Source of the DNA: Oceanobacillus kimchii X50
GTDB lineage: Bacteria > Bacillota > Bacilli > Bacillales > Amphibacillaceae
Reading direction: 5' to 3'
DNA length: 64,000 nucleotides
Assembly: GCF_000340475.1 (NCBI RefSeq)
Contig: NZ_CM001792.1
Span: forward strand, 3,523,253-3,587,252
Shown: one piece after another, positions 52,336 through 62,092 of the stretch
Layout: every line of letters begins with the position of its first letter
Numbering within the stretch: position 1 is the first letter of the stretch
The notes under the pieces: model-generated
What the model saw: the letters and a program-made list of their open reading frames with translations, nothing else
Told to the model about the DNA's origin: nothing
The model's database searches: none
Translations under genes and position numbers: made by a program

Positions 52336-55300
52336 CTAAACCACAGTTTTATTCGCTTTAGCTATTAATCCTGGTGGCATTTCCTCTCGCAATTTCCATA
52401 TAAAGCTGATCGGCTTTTCCCCAGAGTGACTCACGTAATCGCAGGTACCTAAGAATGTAAATGGTGCTGTATAGCCCTGTTCCTTTTTATATTGCCTAAC
52501 AAATAAAGCTATTTGACTCTTTTTTTCCCGATGGTGAATATATCTTTGTGCGGTCGGGCTTTGAAGCGTCAACATACTTTGCGATTGCCAATGGAATAGT
52601 CTCTCATTAATTGCATAATCCTCATATAAGGTTGAAGGTGAAAAGTCTTTTTCTGATTTATTCAGCGTAATGAAAAACACGTCTATATTTTCTTCTTTAA
52701 AATATTTCGCTCCTTCACGGAATGCTGGGCTTTTCTCCTCGTTGTAATAGCCAAATGCAGCCATTATTTGATCTTTAGAATAAGTAGAATGGACTGTTAA
52801 AGGTGTTGTAAAATTAAAGTCATTTGCTTTCTCTACATTTTTTATCGAACGATAGATAAATTTGAGTATTTCTAATATCTCCTTTCGTATCGATTCTTCT
52901 TCTAATACAGATTGAAGTGCCTCATAGAGAGATGTGAATCCTTCTTTAGCTGGATCTCTTTGAAAAAATGTATAGTAAAACATATTCAACATTAACTTTT
53001 CATTTTTATCACCAACAACGAGCTCACCTCGTTCATCTACAAAACGAATTAAAAATGTAAGGAGGTTACTTGAATTTAAATAGAAAATTTTTGGAAGACG
53101 TTTAATAATCTTTTCTTCATTCACACAATAAAAATCATCTGCATTTCCTGCTTCTACCATCATACGCTGAAAAGAGCGGTTACCACTCTTCCCATAAAAG
53201 TCATATAGCGATAGATGGTAATGTTCTAGAAAATTCCCCAAAGTTAATGATAGACCTGTATCCTGTTCAAAATACTTCATTTTATTAATTAAGTTTGTCT
53301 TCGTATTAGCCGTAGATTTTATGTTCCTTAATACATATTCTTTCACTTGTTTCTCTAGTTGGATAAAGCTCCCCTTTGGCAAATTAGAGAAACCTTCTTC
53401 TACGTAATGTTTAATAGATTGTTTAGTTCTACCAATAAGCGATCGAAATTTATCTTCAAAACTATAATTCAGATGTGCTTGGCCAATAAAATCTAATACA
53501 GTTAAGCACTCTTTACCTTCCGCTAGTCTTAAACCACGACCTAATTGCTGTAGAAATACCGTTAAGCTTTCAGTTGGGCGTAAGAAAAGAATAGTATTTA
53601 CCTCCGGAATATCTACTCCTTCGTTGTATAAATCGGCTACAAAAATAAATCGGATATCACCTTTTTTTAATTGATCTTGAGCTAATTTTCGAACTGTTTT
53701 ATCAGAAGACCCATGCAATGCAACAGAGGGGATTCCTTGCTTATTAAAGTAAGTAGCCATATATTCAGCATGTTCCACACCAACACAGAAGCCTAGACCT
53801 TTCACTTCACTAACATCTGTTACATACTGATTCAAGCTTCTTATAATTTGCTGACTACGTCTCGTGTTATTCGTATATACATGCTCTAATTCACTGATGT
53901 CATAGCCTTTTCTACTCCACTTCAGTGTAGATAAATCAACGGTATCACTTACACAGAAATATTGAAAGGGACTAAGCAATTTTCGATTAATCGCTTCTGT
54001 AAGTCGCATTTCTGAAGCAATTTTTCCATCAAAGTACTTCGTAATATCTTGTCCATCCATTCTTTCTGGAGTTGCAGTTAATCCTAGAAGAATCTTTGGG
54101 TCGAAATAACTTAATAGTTTTTGATAGGATTGAGCAGCTGCATGATGAAATTCATCAACGATTATAAAATCATAAAAATCATTAGATACATGTTCATAAA
54201 TCTTTTTACTATTAAAGCTATGAATACTGACAAACAAATGGTCTAAGGTAGTTGGATTTTGACCACCCACTAACATATCTCCAAAATTGAAATCTTTTAA
54301 AATAGCACGGAACGTATCCCTACTCTGTTTCAATATTTCTTCACGATGAGCTACAAAAAGCAATCTAGCTTTCCTATCATGTTTTTCTGTAAATTTTCTA
54401 TAGTCAAACGCTGATATAACCGTCTTACCCACACCTGTTGCTGCCACAAGTAAATTTTTATTTCTACCAAATACTTCTCTTTCTGCTTGTAAATTTTCTA
54501 GCATTTCCTTCTGATAAAAATAAGGCTGGATATCGAAATTAAAATGTATATCATTTTCTTCTATTACGACCTTTTTCTTTAATGCTTCCTTAAGTATTTG
54601 GTGATCCACTTCATTGTTTTTATCAAATAACTTAAACTCAGCATCATTCCAATAACTTTCAAATGTTGCTTCAAATTTCCGTATAATATCAAATGAATCC
54701 TTTTCCGTTACTTTCAAATTCCACTCCAATCCAGAAGTCAACGCAGGATTAGATAGATTTGAAGAACCTATATATGCTGTTGTAAAACCAGTGTCTCTAT
54801 TAAACATATACGCTTTTGCATGAAGCCGTGTACGAGCAATGTCGTAGGAAATTTTAATTTCTGTATTGGAAAGCTGACCAAGTTCTATAACAGCTTTATA
54901 ATCTGTTGCTTCCATATAAGATGTGGTGATAATTCGAAGCTTCCCTCCGTTTTCTGTAAACGTTCTTAACTCATCAATAATGCAACGAATACCACTCCAC
55001 TTCACAAAGGAAACAAGAAAATCTATAGAATCACATGAAAGAATTTCTTTTTTGAGCTCATTCAACATATTTGGCTCATTACTTGAACCTGTAAACAAAG
55101 AACTCTCCGCAATGGAAGTTACTGGGCGTATTGTTTTTTCTTTTTGAATGCTTCTTACAGAGTTCAGTTTTGCAAAAACAGACTGTAATACTTCACCCGC
55201 CTCATCAATTTGTAACAAGTCGAATGATTGATCGTCTATTTCTTTTCTTAATAGTGCAATAATTTGATTACAAGCATGAATTTGCTTTAAGAGTGCTTCC

Positions 55301-55497
55301 TTACCTTCTGATTCCTGGTCACGTATAAAATTCAATGCTTTTCTCGTTACACGTGAAATATAGGAAGCTAGAAATTTACGAGCTTCCTCTACATCTAAAT
55401 CTCCTATCTCCACATCAAAATCTGCTTCATCAAGTGCTAAAATCTCTTGTTTCAATCTCTTATTGATTATCTGTTCATAGAGTCCCTGCTTTACCAA
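52336..55497 (-). CDS. PLD-nuclease/SF2 helicase/DUF3427 protein
   Basis: About 1053 residues in three parts. A phospholipase D-type nuclease has HAK...GSSNLSNPAL (about residues 238-264 of the longest frame). A superfamily 2 helicase has Walker A AATGVGKT (about 364-371), box II DEFHH (460-464), TATPER and QQLGRGLRLAEG. The C-terminal half ends in a DUF3427 domain with TFLGTCDYVSHSGEKPISFIWKL. Similar proteins occur in defence islands and are thought to cut foreign DNA. TTG at 55497 is preferred, with GGGGTG seven nt upstream. It lies 82 nt behind a NUDIX gene on the same strand. Confidence 0.87.
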   Translation of the reverse strand: MVKQGLYEQIINKRLKQEILALDEADFDVEIGDLDVEEARKFLASYISRVTRKALNFIRDQESEGKEALLKQIHACNQIIALLRKEIDDQSFDLLQIDEAGEVLQSVFAKLNSVRSIQKEKTIRPVTSIAESSLFTGSSNEPNMLNELKKEILSCDSIDFLVSFVKWSGIRCIIDELRTFTENGGKLRIITTSYMEATDYKAVIELGQLSNTEIKISYDIARTRLHAKAYMFNRDTGFTTAYIGSSNLSNPALTSGLEWNLKVTEKDSFDIIRKFEATFESYWNDAEFKLFDKNNEVDHQILKEALKKKVVIEENDIHFNFDIQPYFYQKEMLENLQAEREVFGRNKNLLVAATGVGKTVISAFDYRKFTEKHDRKARLLFVAHREEILKQSRDTFRAILKDFNFGDMLVGGQNPTTLDHLFVSIHSFNSKKIYEHVSNDFYDFIIVDEFHHAAAQSYQKLLSYFDPKILLGLTATPERMDGQDITKYFDGKIASEMRLTEAINRKLLSPFQYFCVSDTVDLSTLKWSRKGYDISELEHVYTNNTRRSQQIIRSLNQYVTDVSEVKGLGFCVGVEHAEYMATYFNKQGIPSVALHGSSDKTVRKLAQDQLKKGDIRFIFVADLYNEGVDIPEVNTILFLRPTESLTVFLQQLGRGLRLAEGKECLTVLDFIGQAHLNYSFEDKFRSLIGRTKQSIKHYVEEGFSNLPKGSFIQLEKQVKEYVLRNIKSTANTKTNLINKMKYFEQDTGLSLTLGNFLEHYHLSLYDFYGKSGNRSFQRMMVEAGNADDFYCVNEEKIIKRLPKIFYLNSSNLLTFLIRFVDERGELVVGDKNEKLMLNMFYYTFFQRDPAKEGFTSLYEALQSVLEEESIRKEILEILKFIYRSIKNVEKANDFNFTTPLTVHSTYSKDQIMAAFGYYNEEKSPAFREGAKYFKEENIDVFFITLNKSEKDFSPSTLYEDYAINERLFHWQSQSMLTLQSPTAQRYIHHREKKSQIALFVRQYKKEQGYTAPFTFLGTCDYVSHSGEKPISFIWKLREEMPPGLIAKANKTVV

Positions 55498-55579
55498 AAC
55501 GTAACACCCCAGATTATAGTTTGTATTCTGCAACTATTATACTAGAAAACCGCTTTATAAATTGAAAATTATCTCATGA

Positions 55580-55978
55580 TTATAAATTAGAAAATTCCTT
55601 TACAACTTTTTCAACAGCTGGTAAATCTGCTGGTGCCCAATCTAATGAAGATAATTCACTTGGGTCTAACCATTTGATAGCCTTATGCTCCGTTAACAGT
55701 GGTTCACCTTTGGTGAGCTTGCAATAAAAGGTAGTTAAATGAACTTCACCAAAGTCATACGCATGTACAGTATGAACAACTTGATCTCCTATTTCAACGA
55801 TGCAATTCATCTCTTCTATAATCTCTCTCATTAAAGCTTCTTGTGGCGTTTCACCTAATTCTATTTTCCCACCTGGAAACTCCCATTTAGAAGGAAGTGT
55901 TTTGTAATCACTTCGTTGAGCACAAAGGATTTTCTCGTTAGAAATAATAATAGCGCCAACTACATTTATCTTTTTCAT
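55580..55978 (-). CDS. NUDIX hydrolase, MutT-like (deoxy)nucleoside triphosphate pyrophosphohydrolase
   Basis: A 132-residue MutT-like enzyme with the NUDIX box GGKIELGETPQEALMREIIEEM, where the usual final Gly is replaced by an Asn-containing stretch (MNCIVEIG). The opening NVVGAIIISNEKILCAQRS and WEFPGGK are typical of 8-oxo-dGTP/CTP pyrophosphohydrolases. ATG at 55978 follows AAGGAG. It is co-oriented with the helicase-DUF3427 gene, a pairing seen in other Firmicutes and suggestive of a shared function. Confidence 0.87.
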   Translation of the reverse strand: MKKINVVGAIIISNEKILCAQRSDYKTLPSKWEFPGGKIELGETPQEALMREIIEEMNCIVEIGDQVVHTVHAYDFGEVHLTTFYCKLTKGEPLLTEHKAIKWLDPSELSSLDWAPADLPAVEKVVKEFSNL

Positions 55979-56173
55979 ATTTGTCTCCTTAATATTATTT
56001 TCTTTTATAACCTTCTATATTTACTTATAACGCAATTTAAAAAGAGCTACACTCGTTTATGGTGATAAGGACCTTATAAAGCTACTTTAACACAATCACA
56101 AAAAGGGTCTTGCAGGACGTGTTCTTTCCGTTTGCTGAACAGGATAATTTTTCTTAAAAAAGGAAGATTATAC

Positions 56174-56452
56174 TTGCGATTTAATGAAGAACTACGTAAA
56201 ACAATGGGAATACGAATGCGAGAGGCTAGAGAAAAGAAAAGATTAACGCAGGAACAAGTAGCTGAAATTAGTGAGTCGGATGACAAACACATCGGAAAAG
56301 TAGAAAGAGGAGAGAAAACTCCTTTAATATCAACCATGTATGGGTATTGGAAAGCAACCGATATAAATATGAACCAGCTCTTTCGTGAATTACAAGAACT
56401 CGAGAACCAATTAGAGAAACAACAATCACTAGAGGAAGAAGATCTAGAATAA
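56174..56452 (+). CDS. XRE family transcriptional regulator
   Basis: About 92 residues with a Cro/C1 helix-turn-helix (MGIRMREAREKKRLTQEQ, AEISESDDKHIGKVERGEKTPLI) and a Gln/Glu-rich coiled-coil tail. TTG at 56174 is preferred (AAGGA nine nt upstream) over ATG 56132. It is followed 29 nt later by a comK-like gene on the same strand, so it may regulate or accompany it. Confidence 0.8.
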   Translation: MRFNEELRKTMGIRMREAREKKRLTQEQVAEISESDDKHIGKVERGEKTPLISTMYGYWKATDINMNQLFRELQELENQLEKQQSLEEEDLE

Positions 56453-56481
56453 CTCCATCTACTTTTAATGGTATCTCCTCT

Positions 56482-56910
56482 ATGACTATGGCTATTTACC
56501 CTACATATAGACCTGATGTTTCTTCTATTATTCTCGAGCAACAGAAATCAATAGAGCATAAGAAAACCCCTCTTCAACTCATTAAAGAAGGATGCTTATA
56601 TCATTATTCCACTTATGAAGGCAGAAAAACTGCTACATCCTATCACACTGGTTTCAAACGAAAAGTGCCTATAGTAATCAGCGTCTCCCAACAAATTATT
56701 GCTTTCCCCACCCATGCTACGACTAATAATGAGTGTAGCTGGATTTTCTATCACCATGTTCAATCCATTCAACCGCAAACTACTAATGACCAAGGAAAAT
56801 CGATCATCACATTCCGTAATGGAATCCAACTCCCTATCAGCATCCCTGCAACGTTCTTAAAAAAACAAATGATAAGGAGTTTAGCTTGTTACTATAGTTT
56901 AAACAAATAA
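56482..56910 (+). CDS. comK: ComK family competence transcription factor, short form
   Basis: A 142-residue protein aligned with the core of ComK: LQLIKEGCLYHYSTYEGRKTATSY, PIVISVSQQIIAFPTHATTNNECSWIFYHHV and ITFRNGIQLPIS. Bacillus ComK (about 192 residues) binds AT-boxes and switches on DNA-uptake genes; this copy lacks the last 45 or so residues, which in B. subtilis include the MecA-recognition part. There is no good ribosome binding site before ATG 56482. The gene ends just before a 20-bp palindrome. Confidence 0.82.
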   Translation: MTMAIYPTYRPDVSSIILEQQKSIEHKKTPLQLIKEGCLYHYSTYEGRKTATSYHTGFKRKVPIVISVSQQIIAFPTHATTNNECSWIFYHHVQSIQPQTTNDQGKSIITFRNGIQLPISIPATFLKKQMIRSLACYYSLNK

Positions 56911-56912
56911 AT

Positions 56913-56932
56913 TAATAAGAAATTTCTTATTA
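56913..56932. repeat. 20-bp perfect palindrome after comK
   Basis: TAATAAGAAATTTCTTATTA, with partial extension by CAAATAA/TTTG outside. It could be an operator for the following gene or part of a weak terminator. Confidence 0.45.
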
Positions 56933-56990
56933 TTTGTTGCACAATTTCACACTAAGCGAGACAATAGTACTAGAAAAGAGGAGTGAAATG

Positions 56991-57320
56991 ATGAATAATG
57001 AAAATAATATCGCCATTCCAACAGAACTACTTCAGGATAGAAAAGTAGAGATTACTTTTTTCTCAGAGATAAAAAAGAATCTAGGAATCCTTGGTTTGTC
57101 TGAACAGACCGATGCTTATATATTACACCTGTATCGCTTGTTCTATAACGATTCAAAGGGTAAGTTTGAACCAATTCAGCAGTTAGAAGCCTTTCAATTC
57201 CAAACAGAGTCAGAGATGCATCAATTTATCGATAACCTACCTAATATCAGCGCCTTAGATATGATCCTCCTCATGAATCCGACTACACCACCGAGAAAGC
57301 CGTTTTCGTTTTTGATGTAA
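56991..57320 (+). CDS. hypothetical protein
   Basis: 109 residues, no family recognised (AIPTELLQDRKVEITFFSEIKKNLGILGLSEQTDAYILHLYRLF). It is mainly helical with a Pro-rich C-terminus, TTPPRKPFSF. ATG at 56991 is preferred, with GAGGAG seven nt upstream. It is co-oriented with comK. A weak hairpin (57427-57452) follows. Confidence 0.6.
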   Translation: MNNENNIAIPTELLQDRKVEITFFSEIKKNLGILGLSEQTDAYILHLYRLFYNDSKGKFEPIQQLEAFQFQTESEMHQFIDNLPNISALDMILLMNPTTPPRKPFSFLM

Positions 57321-57535
57321 CTATTGAAGTAACAAAATGAATCAAAATGAATAGTAAAGATATGTTTCACTTGATATTTTTTCCTTAAAAACATCTCTTT
57401 GTACATTTTAGAATTTAGATAGAAATAAGGGTAGAGAAACAATTCTACCCTTGAATATATACTAAACATTAAATTGAACGTTTTTATCCCTTTTCATAAC
57501 AAAATCTTCTCTTATTATGAATTCCGCTTTTGTCC

Positions 57536-59479
57536 TCATTTATATATCTCATTGCTCTCAGCAACTATTGCGCTTGTCCTGAAAAAATCATTTGATTCGT
57601 AATCATTTACCATTTTCATCCTATCAGTAAGATAAGTAGCTAGTGCTTTATCCGTGCAGTAAACATAACAACCTTTCTGTCCACGAGTTAAAAGAGTTCT
57701 ATAAGTGTTGCGTATAATAGTATCAGCTAGTTTATTGGCTTCTTTTGGTTGTTCTTTTAGCATTTTTTTAATACCAAATAACGAACGATCTGACTTAGCA
57801 CGTTTAGTATGGTTTGTATAGACTTCACCATCTTTAAATAAGAGGTCGTCTCCTATAATGACTCCTACATAATCAAATTCCAACCCTTGAGAAGTATGTA
57901 TACAACCCGCTTCATTTACTGAGTCATCATCAATAGCCCACGTCAATGTATTATCTAAGTTCCAACTTATCCCAAAGTTTTTATCGGGAATAATAATATC
58001 GGGTGTATCTGATTTTTTGCGTGATTCTTTTGGCCATTCCCAACAATAACCCGCCAACATCCTCGCTTTATTCTTCTCTTTGTTCAATCTTTGAATTTCA
58101 TTCAATAGATCATTTGGATCGTCAAATACTTTGAAATCATAATCTTTGCCAATAAAGTTTGAGTTAGCTGTTTCCCGAATCTGTAATACATCATCAATCC
58201 ATGCTAAGTAACCGTCTGATCCGTTACATCTAAATTGAGATTCTAGTTTCAACTTATGTACTTCACCATTGTATTCATTGGCATATTTTTTTATTAAATC
58301 CATACTTCCAATATCTTTTAAAGTTACTTTCTGATTTTCGTCTAAGAAGAATATTGTCATATTCCCAGAATTAATTAATTCCTTCACTTGATTTTCACCT
58401 AAGTTTTGAAACATTCCTGATTTTTCATTTAACCGATGTGCCTCATCTACTATTAGAACATCAAATTCATTACTTGGTACATCTACATAACTACCGGATC
58501 CCTTAAATAAATTATCAATTTGAGTCTTTTTAAAATCTCTCTTTAGTTTTGTAGCATATATATTTCTTGGAGCAGAGTTCTTCGTTACATATTGAGCCAC
58601 CATACTTCTTTTAGTTAATTCAACTAAGAGATTTACTGCTAATACAGACTTCCCTGTCCCAGGTCCACCTTCTACAACGAGTACTTGTTTTGTATTAGTT
58701 CTTTTTGCTTCATTTGCAAGTCTTAATGCTTCTTCAAATACAACCTTCTGTTCATCAATCATTATAAATTCATCATTACCACTTAACATTGAACTTAAAG
58801 CATCTTGAAGCGACTTAGACGGCCGTATTTTGCCTTTTTCTATTTTATAAAGGGTTTCTTTATTATCTCCGTACGTTATGTATCTCTTTATAAATTCCCT
58901 TAACCTTTTCGCGTCTCCTTTTGCGTACACAGGGGCTTTATCAATATAATATTGATATACATTGTCAGTTAGAGGATCACCACTTTTATTTACTATATAA
59001 TTATGTAGATATGTGCACGGAAATATATTTATATTCTCCTGTTGTACCGTCGCATTATAATCTTTTATTAAAGACGCATAGGACCAGGCTTGGTAAGAAG
59101 GGTGTGTAGTTTCCACAAGCCCGTGACTAAAATTGGTTTTAACAATAGCTTCTTTTCCGTCTACTTTTTCAACTTTATCCCATTGTTTTAACTCAACAAC
59201 TACTACAGCCTCTTGATTATCACTTTTTCCAGTTATTAAGAAATCAACTCTTTTAGATGAATAAGGAATTCTATATTCAATTGCAACACCCGAATCTTTC
59301 GGTATTTCTTCATCCATTAATACCCTATACATATACTGCATAGAATTATCCCAGGATCTGACTTCACTTTTGTTTACTTTACCAATTTTTGTTTGGAAAT
59401 TATTAATAATATTATTTGTTAATTCATCATGAAAAACATCATTCAAAAATTCAGTTTTTGTTGCTTCATAAACTAACAT
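57536..59479 (-). CDS. DUF2075 helicase with N-terminal PD-(D/E)XK nuclease domain
   Basis: A 647-residue protein. Residues 1-200 show a PD-(D/E)XK nuclease pattern: Asp79 in RVDFLITG, Glu96-Leu-Lys98 in VVVVELKQW and a RecB-type QxxxY (Gln130, Tyr134). A DUF2075/SF1-like ATPase follows, with Walker A GGPGTGKS (271-278), DEAH (345-348), FLDENQ, LESQFRC, HTSQGLEFDYVGVI and YRTLLTRGQKG. This group is found in mobile and defence contexts. ATG at 59479 follows AAGGAGA. It is a single gene with an inverted repeat in its upstream region. Confidence 0.87.
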   Translation of the reverse strand: MLVYEATKTEFLNDVFHDELTNNIINNFQTKIGKVNKSEVRSWDNSMQYMYRVLMDEEIPKDSGVAIEYRIPYSSKRVDFLITGKSDNQEAVVVVELKQWDKVEKVDGKEAIVKTNFSHGLVETTHPSYQAWSYASLIKDYNATVQQENINIFPCTYLHNYIVNKSGDPLTDNVYQYYIDKAPVYAKGDAKRLREFIKRYITYGDNKETLYKIEKGKIRPSKSLQDALSSMLSGNDEFIMIDEQKVVFEEALRLANEAKRTNTKQVLVVEGGPGTGKSVLAVNLLVELTKRSMVAQYVTKNSAPRNIYATKLKRDFKKTQIDNLFKGSGSYVDVPSNEFDVLIVDEAHRLNEKSGMFQNLGENQVKELINSGNMTIFFLDENQKVTLKDIGSMDLIKKYANEYNGEVHKLKLESQFRCNGSDGYLAWIDDVLQIRETANSNFIGKDYDFKVFDDPNDLLNEIQRLNKEKNKARMLAGYCWEWPKESRKKSDTPDIIIPDKNFGISWNLDNTLTWAIDDDSVNEAGCIHTSQGLEFDYVGVIIGDDLLFKDGEVYTNHTKRAKSDRSLFGIKKMLKEQPKEANKLADTIIRNTYRTLLTRGQKGCYVYCTDKALATYLTDRMKMVNDYESNDFFRTSAIVAESNEIYK

Positions 59480-59573
59480 AATATCTCCTTATCTAATTCA
59501 ATGATTTTATTTAATGTGACTATAATACTATTTTATCAAAATTCACATTTTTGTTAACCATTTATTACCAAAA

Positions 59574-59618
59574 AGTAGTAATTTAAATATCATAAAATAT
59601 TGATTTAAATTTACTACT
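59574..59618. repeat. inverted repeat upstream of the DUF2075 gene
   Basis: AGTAGTAATTTAAAT (59574-59588) is nearly the complement of 59603-59618, with one extra base in the right arm and a 14-nt loop. Possible operator or convergent terminator. Confidence 0.4.
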
Positions 59619-59712
59619 ACGTTTATTTTTTACAACAAGAAAAATCTCCCACTTGAAACCTCCATAAATTCCTAGTAAACTATTCAAGTGTTCATTAAAA
59701 TCTAATAGTATA

Positions 59713-59815
59713 CTGTATAACCTCAAGAATATGGCTTGGGGGTCTCTACCAGGAACCATAAAATCCTGATTACAGAAAATGAGTCGATCATTTTTTGTAA
59801 TCAGGATTTTTTTGT
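59713..59815 (+). ncRNA. adenine-sensing purine riboswitch
   Basis: P1 CTGTA (59713-59717) with TACAG (59771-59775) encloses UAUAACCUCAAGAAUAUGG, GGUCUCUACCAGG and CCAUAAAAUCCUGAUUACAG. The specificity base after CUGA is T (59770), corresponding to U74, so adenine rather than guanine. The terminator stem 59761-59774 with 59796-59809 and its T run share sequence with P1, an ON-switch as in B. subtilis pbuE. Confidence 0.95.
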
Positions 59816-59863
59816 TTTCTAGTAGAATTTATTATGTTTATCAGAAAGGAAGAAAAACAGAAT

Positions 59864-61063
59864 ATGAATATAAAAGTATTTATATTAGCATTATCCACGG
59901 TTGCCGTTGGACTTGTGGAACTGATTGTCGGAGGGATACTTCCTACGATTGCAGAAGATTTAAATACCTCGATTAGCTCTGCAGGACAACTGATAACCGT
60001 TTTTGCACTTATTTATGCCGTTTCCGGTCCAGTATTACTTGTTCTCACGAGCAAATTCGAACGTAAGAAAGTATATCTTATTTCCTTAGGTGTATTCTTC
60101 ATCAGTAATATCATGACGTATTTCAGCCCTGATTTTACATTTATGATGTTCGCAAGGGTATTAAGCGCAATGAGTACTGCTCTGATTGTTGTACTATCGT
60201 TAACGATTGCTGCGAAGATTGTTGCACCGGAACACCGAGCAAAAGCGCTTGGACTTATCTATATGGGGATTAGTTCATCTCTTGTCATGGGTGTACCACT
60301 AGGAATTCTTATTTCCGATAACTTCGGATGGCGCGTGATTTTCCTTGGCATTGCGATTTTATCAGTGATTTCTTTTGTGCTTATTTTCATCTTTTTGGAG
60401 AAAATTCCAGGAGGGAAGACAGTCCCGCTTAAACAACAGTTAAAAGCGGTAGCTAGCTTGAAAATTGGAAGTGCCCATCTGGCAACCGTATTTATGCTGG
60501 CAGGACACTACACGCTATATGCGTACTTTACACCATTTTTAGAGACAGAACTTAATATGAATGCGTTTTGGGTAAGTATTTGTTACCTATTATTTGGAAT
60601 TGCAGCAGTAAGCGGTGGAGCATTCGGAGGATTCCTATCTGATTCCATCGGTCCGAAGAAAAGTATCCTATTCGTTATCACGACCTTTGCTGCGATGTTA
60701 TTCTTATTACCATTCACGACCTTCTCTCTTGTATTATTCATCCCCGTGATGATGGTTTGGGGAGCACTAAGCTGGAGTCTATCTCCACCGCAACAAAGCT
60801 ATTTAATTGAGACCGATCCAGAAACATCCGACATTCAGCAAAGCTTCAATAACTCGGCATTGCAAATCGGTATTTCCATCGGTTCAGCATCTGGCGGGCT
60901 CGTATTAAACCAGACAGGAGCCGTTACTAATGCTGCCTACTTGGGTGGCGCGCTTGTGATTATCTCCTTGTTATTTGCTGTCTTTTCTTTAACTCGGAAG
61001 AAAAAGGGTGAAGAGGAAGTAGTTATGAGTGACGCGATGAGTGATCAGGTAGAAGTAAACTAA
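59864..61063 (+). CDS. pbuE: purine efflux pump PbuE (MFS)
   Basis: A 399-residue, 12-helix major facilitator with the PbuE-like N-terminus [14 protein letters not shown] and loops [10 protein letters not shown] and [16 protein letters not shown]. It exports adenine/hypoxanthine-type purine bases. ATG at 59864 is preferred; AAGGAAG lies some 12 nt upstream. Control by an adenine riboswitch that needs ligand to be read through matches B. subtilis pbuE. A terminator follows. Confidence 0.92.
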   Translation: MNIKVFILALSTVAVGLVELIVGGILPTIAEDLNTSISSAGQLITVFALIYAVSGPVLLVLTSKFERKKVYLISLGVFFISNIMTYFSPDFTFMMFARVLSAMSTALIVVLSLTIAAKIVAPEHRAKALGLIYMGISSSLVMGVPLGILISDNFGWRVIFLGIAILSVISFVLIFIFLEKIPGGKTVPLKQQLKAVASLKIGSAHLATVFMLAGHYTLYAYFTPFLETELNMNAFWVSICYLLFGIAAVSGGAFGGFLSDSIGPKKSILFVITTFAAMLFLLPFTTFSLVLFIPVMMVWGALSWSLSPPQQSYLIETDPETSDIQQSFNNSALQIGISIGSASGGLVLNQTGAVTNAAYLGGALVIISLLFAVFSLTRKKKGEEEVVMSDAMSDQVEVN

Positions 61064-61077
61064 ATTTATTATTATAG

Positions 61078-61118
61078 AGAAACAGCACCATTCGGCATCA
61101 ATGAATGGTGCTGTTTCT
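61078..61118. terminator. bidirectional terminator
   Basis: AGAAACAGCACCATTC (61078-61093) pairs perfectly with 61103-61118, between convergent pbuE and hydrolase genes, with T tracts for rightward transcripts. Confidence 0.85.
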
Positions 61119-61135
61119 TTACCTAACCTACTTCA

Positions 61136-62092
61136 CTACCCAACCACATCCTCCACCAACACTTCCATAAACCTTTCCTGCTCTTCCACAAACGGAGAAT
61201 GCGCCGAGTGTTCAAATGTGTACATCTGTTTCGATGTCGCGTCGATACTTTCATAGAATCGCTTCGCTTCCTTATAAGAGGTTTGATAATCATACACGCC
61301 ATGCACAATAAATACAGGAATCTCGAATCTTGGTGCCATGACAGTGGCATCTGTATTAGCCAATGATTCGCCTAACGCTTGATAACTGGAGAAAATGCCC
61401 TTTAGAATGTTCAGACGTTCCTTCCACGTATAGTGCTTACATTCGATAATATCCTTCATACCCTCCCAGCTCGAATCACCCTCACGCTTCGTACCGCCGC
61501 CATATTTATTGAGGTACCTGCCTAACAGTTTGCGATACTCCTGACTCTTATAAAACCCTTTATTGAATTTGACCGAGCGTATATGTTTTTCTGCCTTTTC
61601 ATCTCCTCGTTCGATCGCTGTCTCCAGTAAGAAATCATACGTATCCCTATTCGATTCATAATGTCTTCCCAGTTGCCCGATACCGATGTACGCAAGGAAA
61701 TGTTCAGGTTGTCGACTTGCCATGATACTGCTGACTAACGAACCCCACGAATGTCCGCACAAGTAGATTTTCTCCTGGTTATATTTCTGTTTAAGATGGT
61801 TTACGACTTCTAAACCATCAGCAACGATTCTTTCTAATGTTATCTCACCCTGAGTAGATGCATTATACGACATACCGGTACCTCTTTGTTCCCAGTAACA
61901 CACGGTAAAATGATTCGCCCACGCAAGCCCAGATGCTTTCACATGTGCATATTGTGGGAATCCAGGACCGCCATGCACAAAGAGTAAAACAGGATTATTA
62001 AGATTCGTGGACTCGATAAACATCCCACTTTTATGCCCAGCTGTATCTATATACTCTTTCGTTACGTTCATGTTCTGATTTGTAGTGTTCAA
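61136..62092 (-). CDS. alpha/beta hydrolase (proline iminopeptidase-like)
   Basis: A 318-residue alpha/beta hydrolase. HGGPGFPQYAH forms the oxyanion-hole loop, YWEQRGTGMSY is typical of the S33 family, nucleophile Ser lies in CGHSWGS, Asp in HGVYDYQT and His in FEHSAHSPF. It probably hydrolyses small esters, amides or N-terminal proline peptides; the substrate is unknown. TTG at 62092 is preferred because AAGGGGGG lies five nt upstream; an upstream frame to 62173 has no ribosome binding site. Confidence 0.87.
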   Translation of the reverse strand: MNTTNQNMNVTKEYIDTAGHKSGMFIESTNLNNPVLLFVHGGPGFPQYAHVKASGLAWANHFTVCYWEQRGTGMSYNASTQGEITLERIVADGLEVVNHLKQKYNQEKIYLCGHSWGSLVSSIMASRQPEHFLAYIGIGQLGRHYESNRDTYDFLLETAIERGDEKAEKHIRSVKFNKGFYKSQEYRKLLGRYLNKYGGGTKREGDSSWEGMKDIIECKHYTWKERLNILKGIFSSYQALGESLANTDATVMAPRFEIPVFIVHGVYDYQTSYKEAKRFYESIDATSKQMYTFEHSAHSPFVEEQERFMEVLVEDVVG

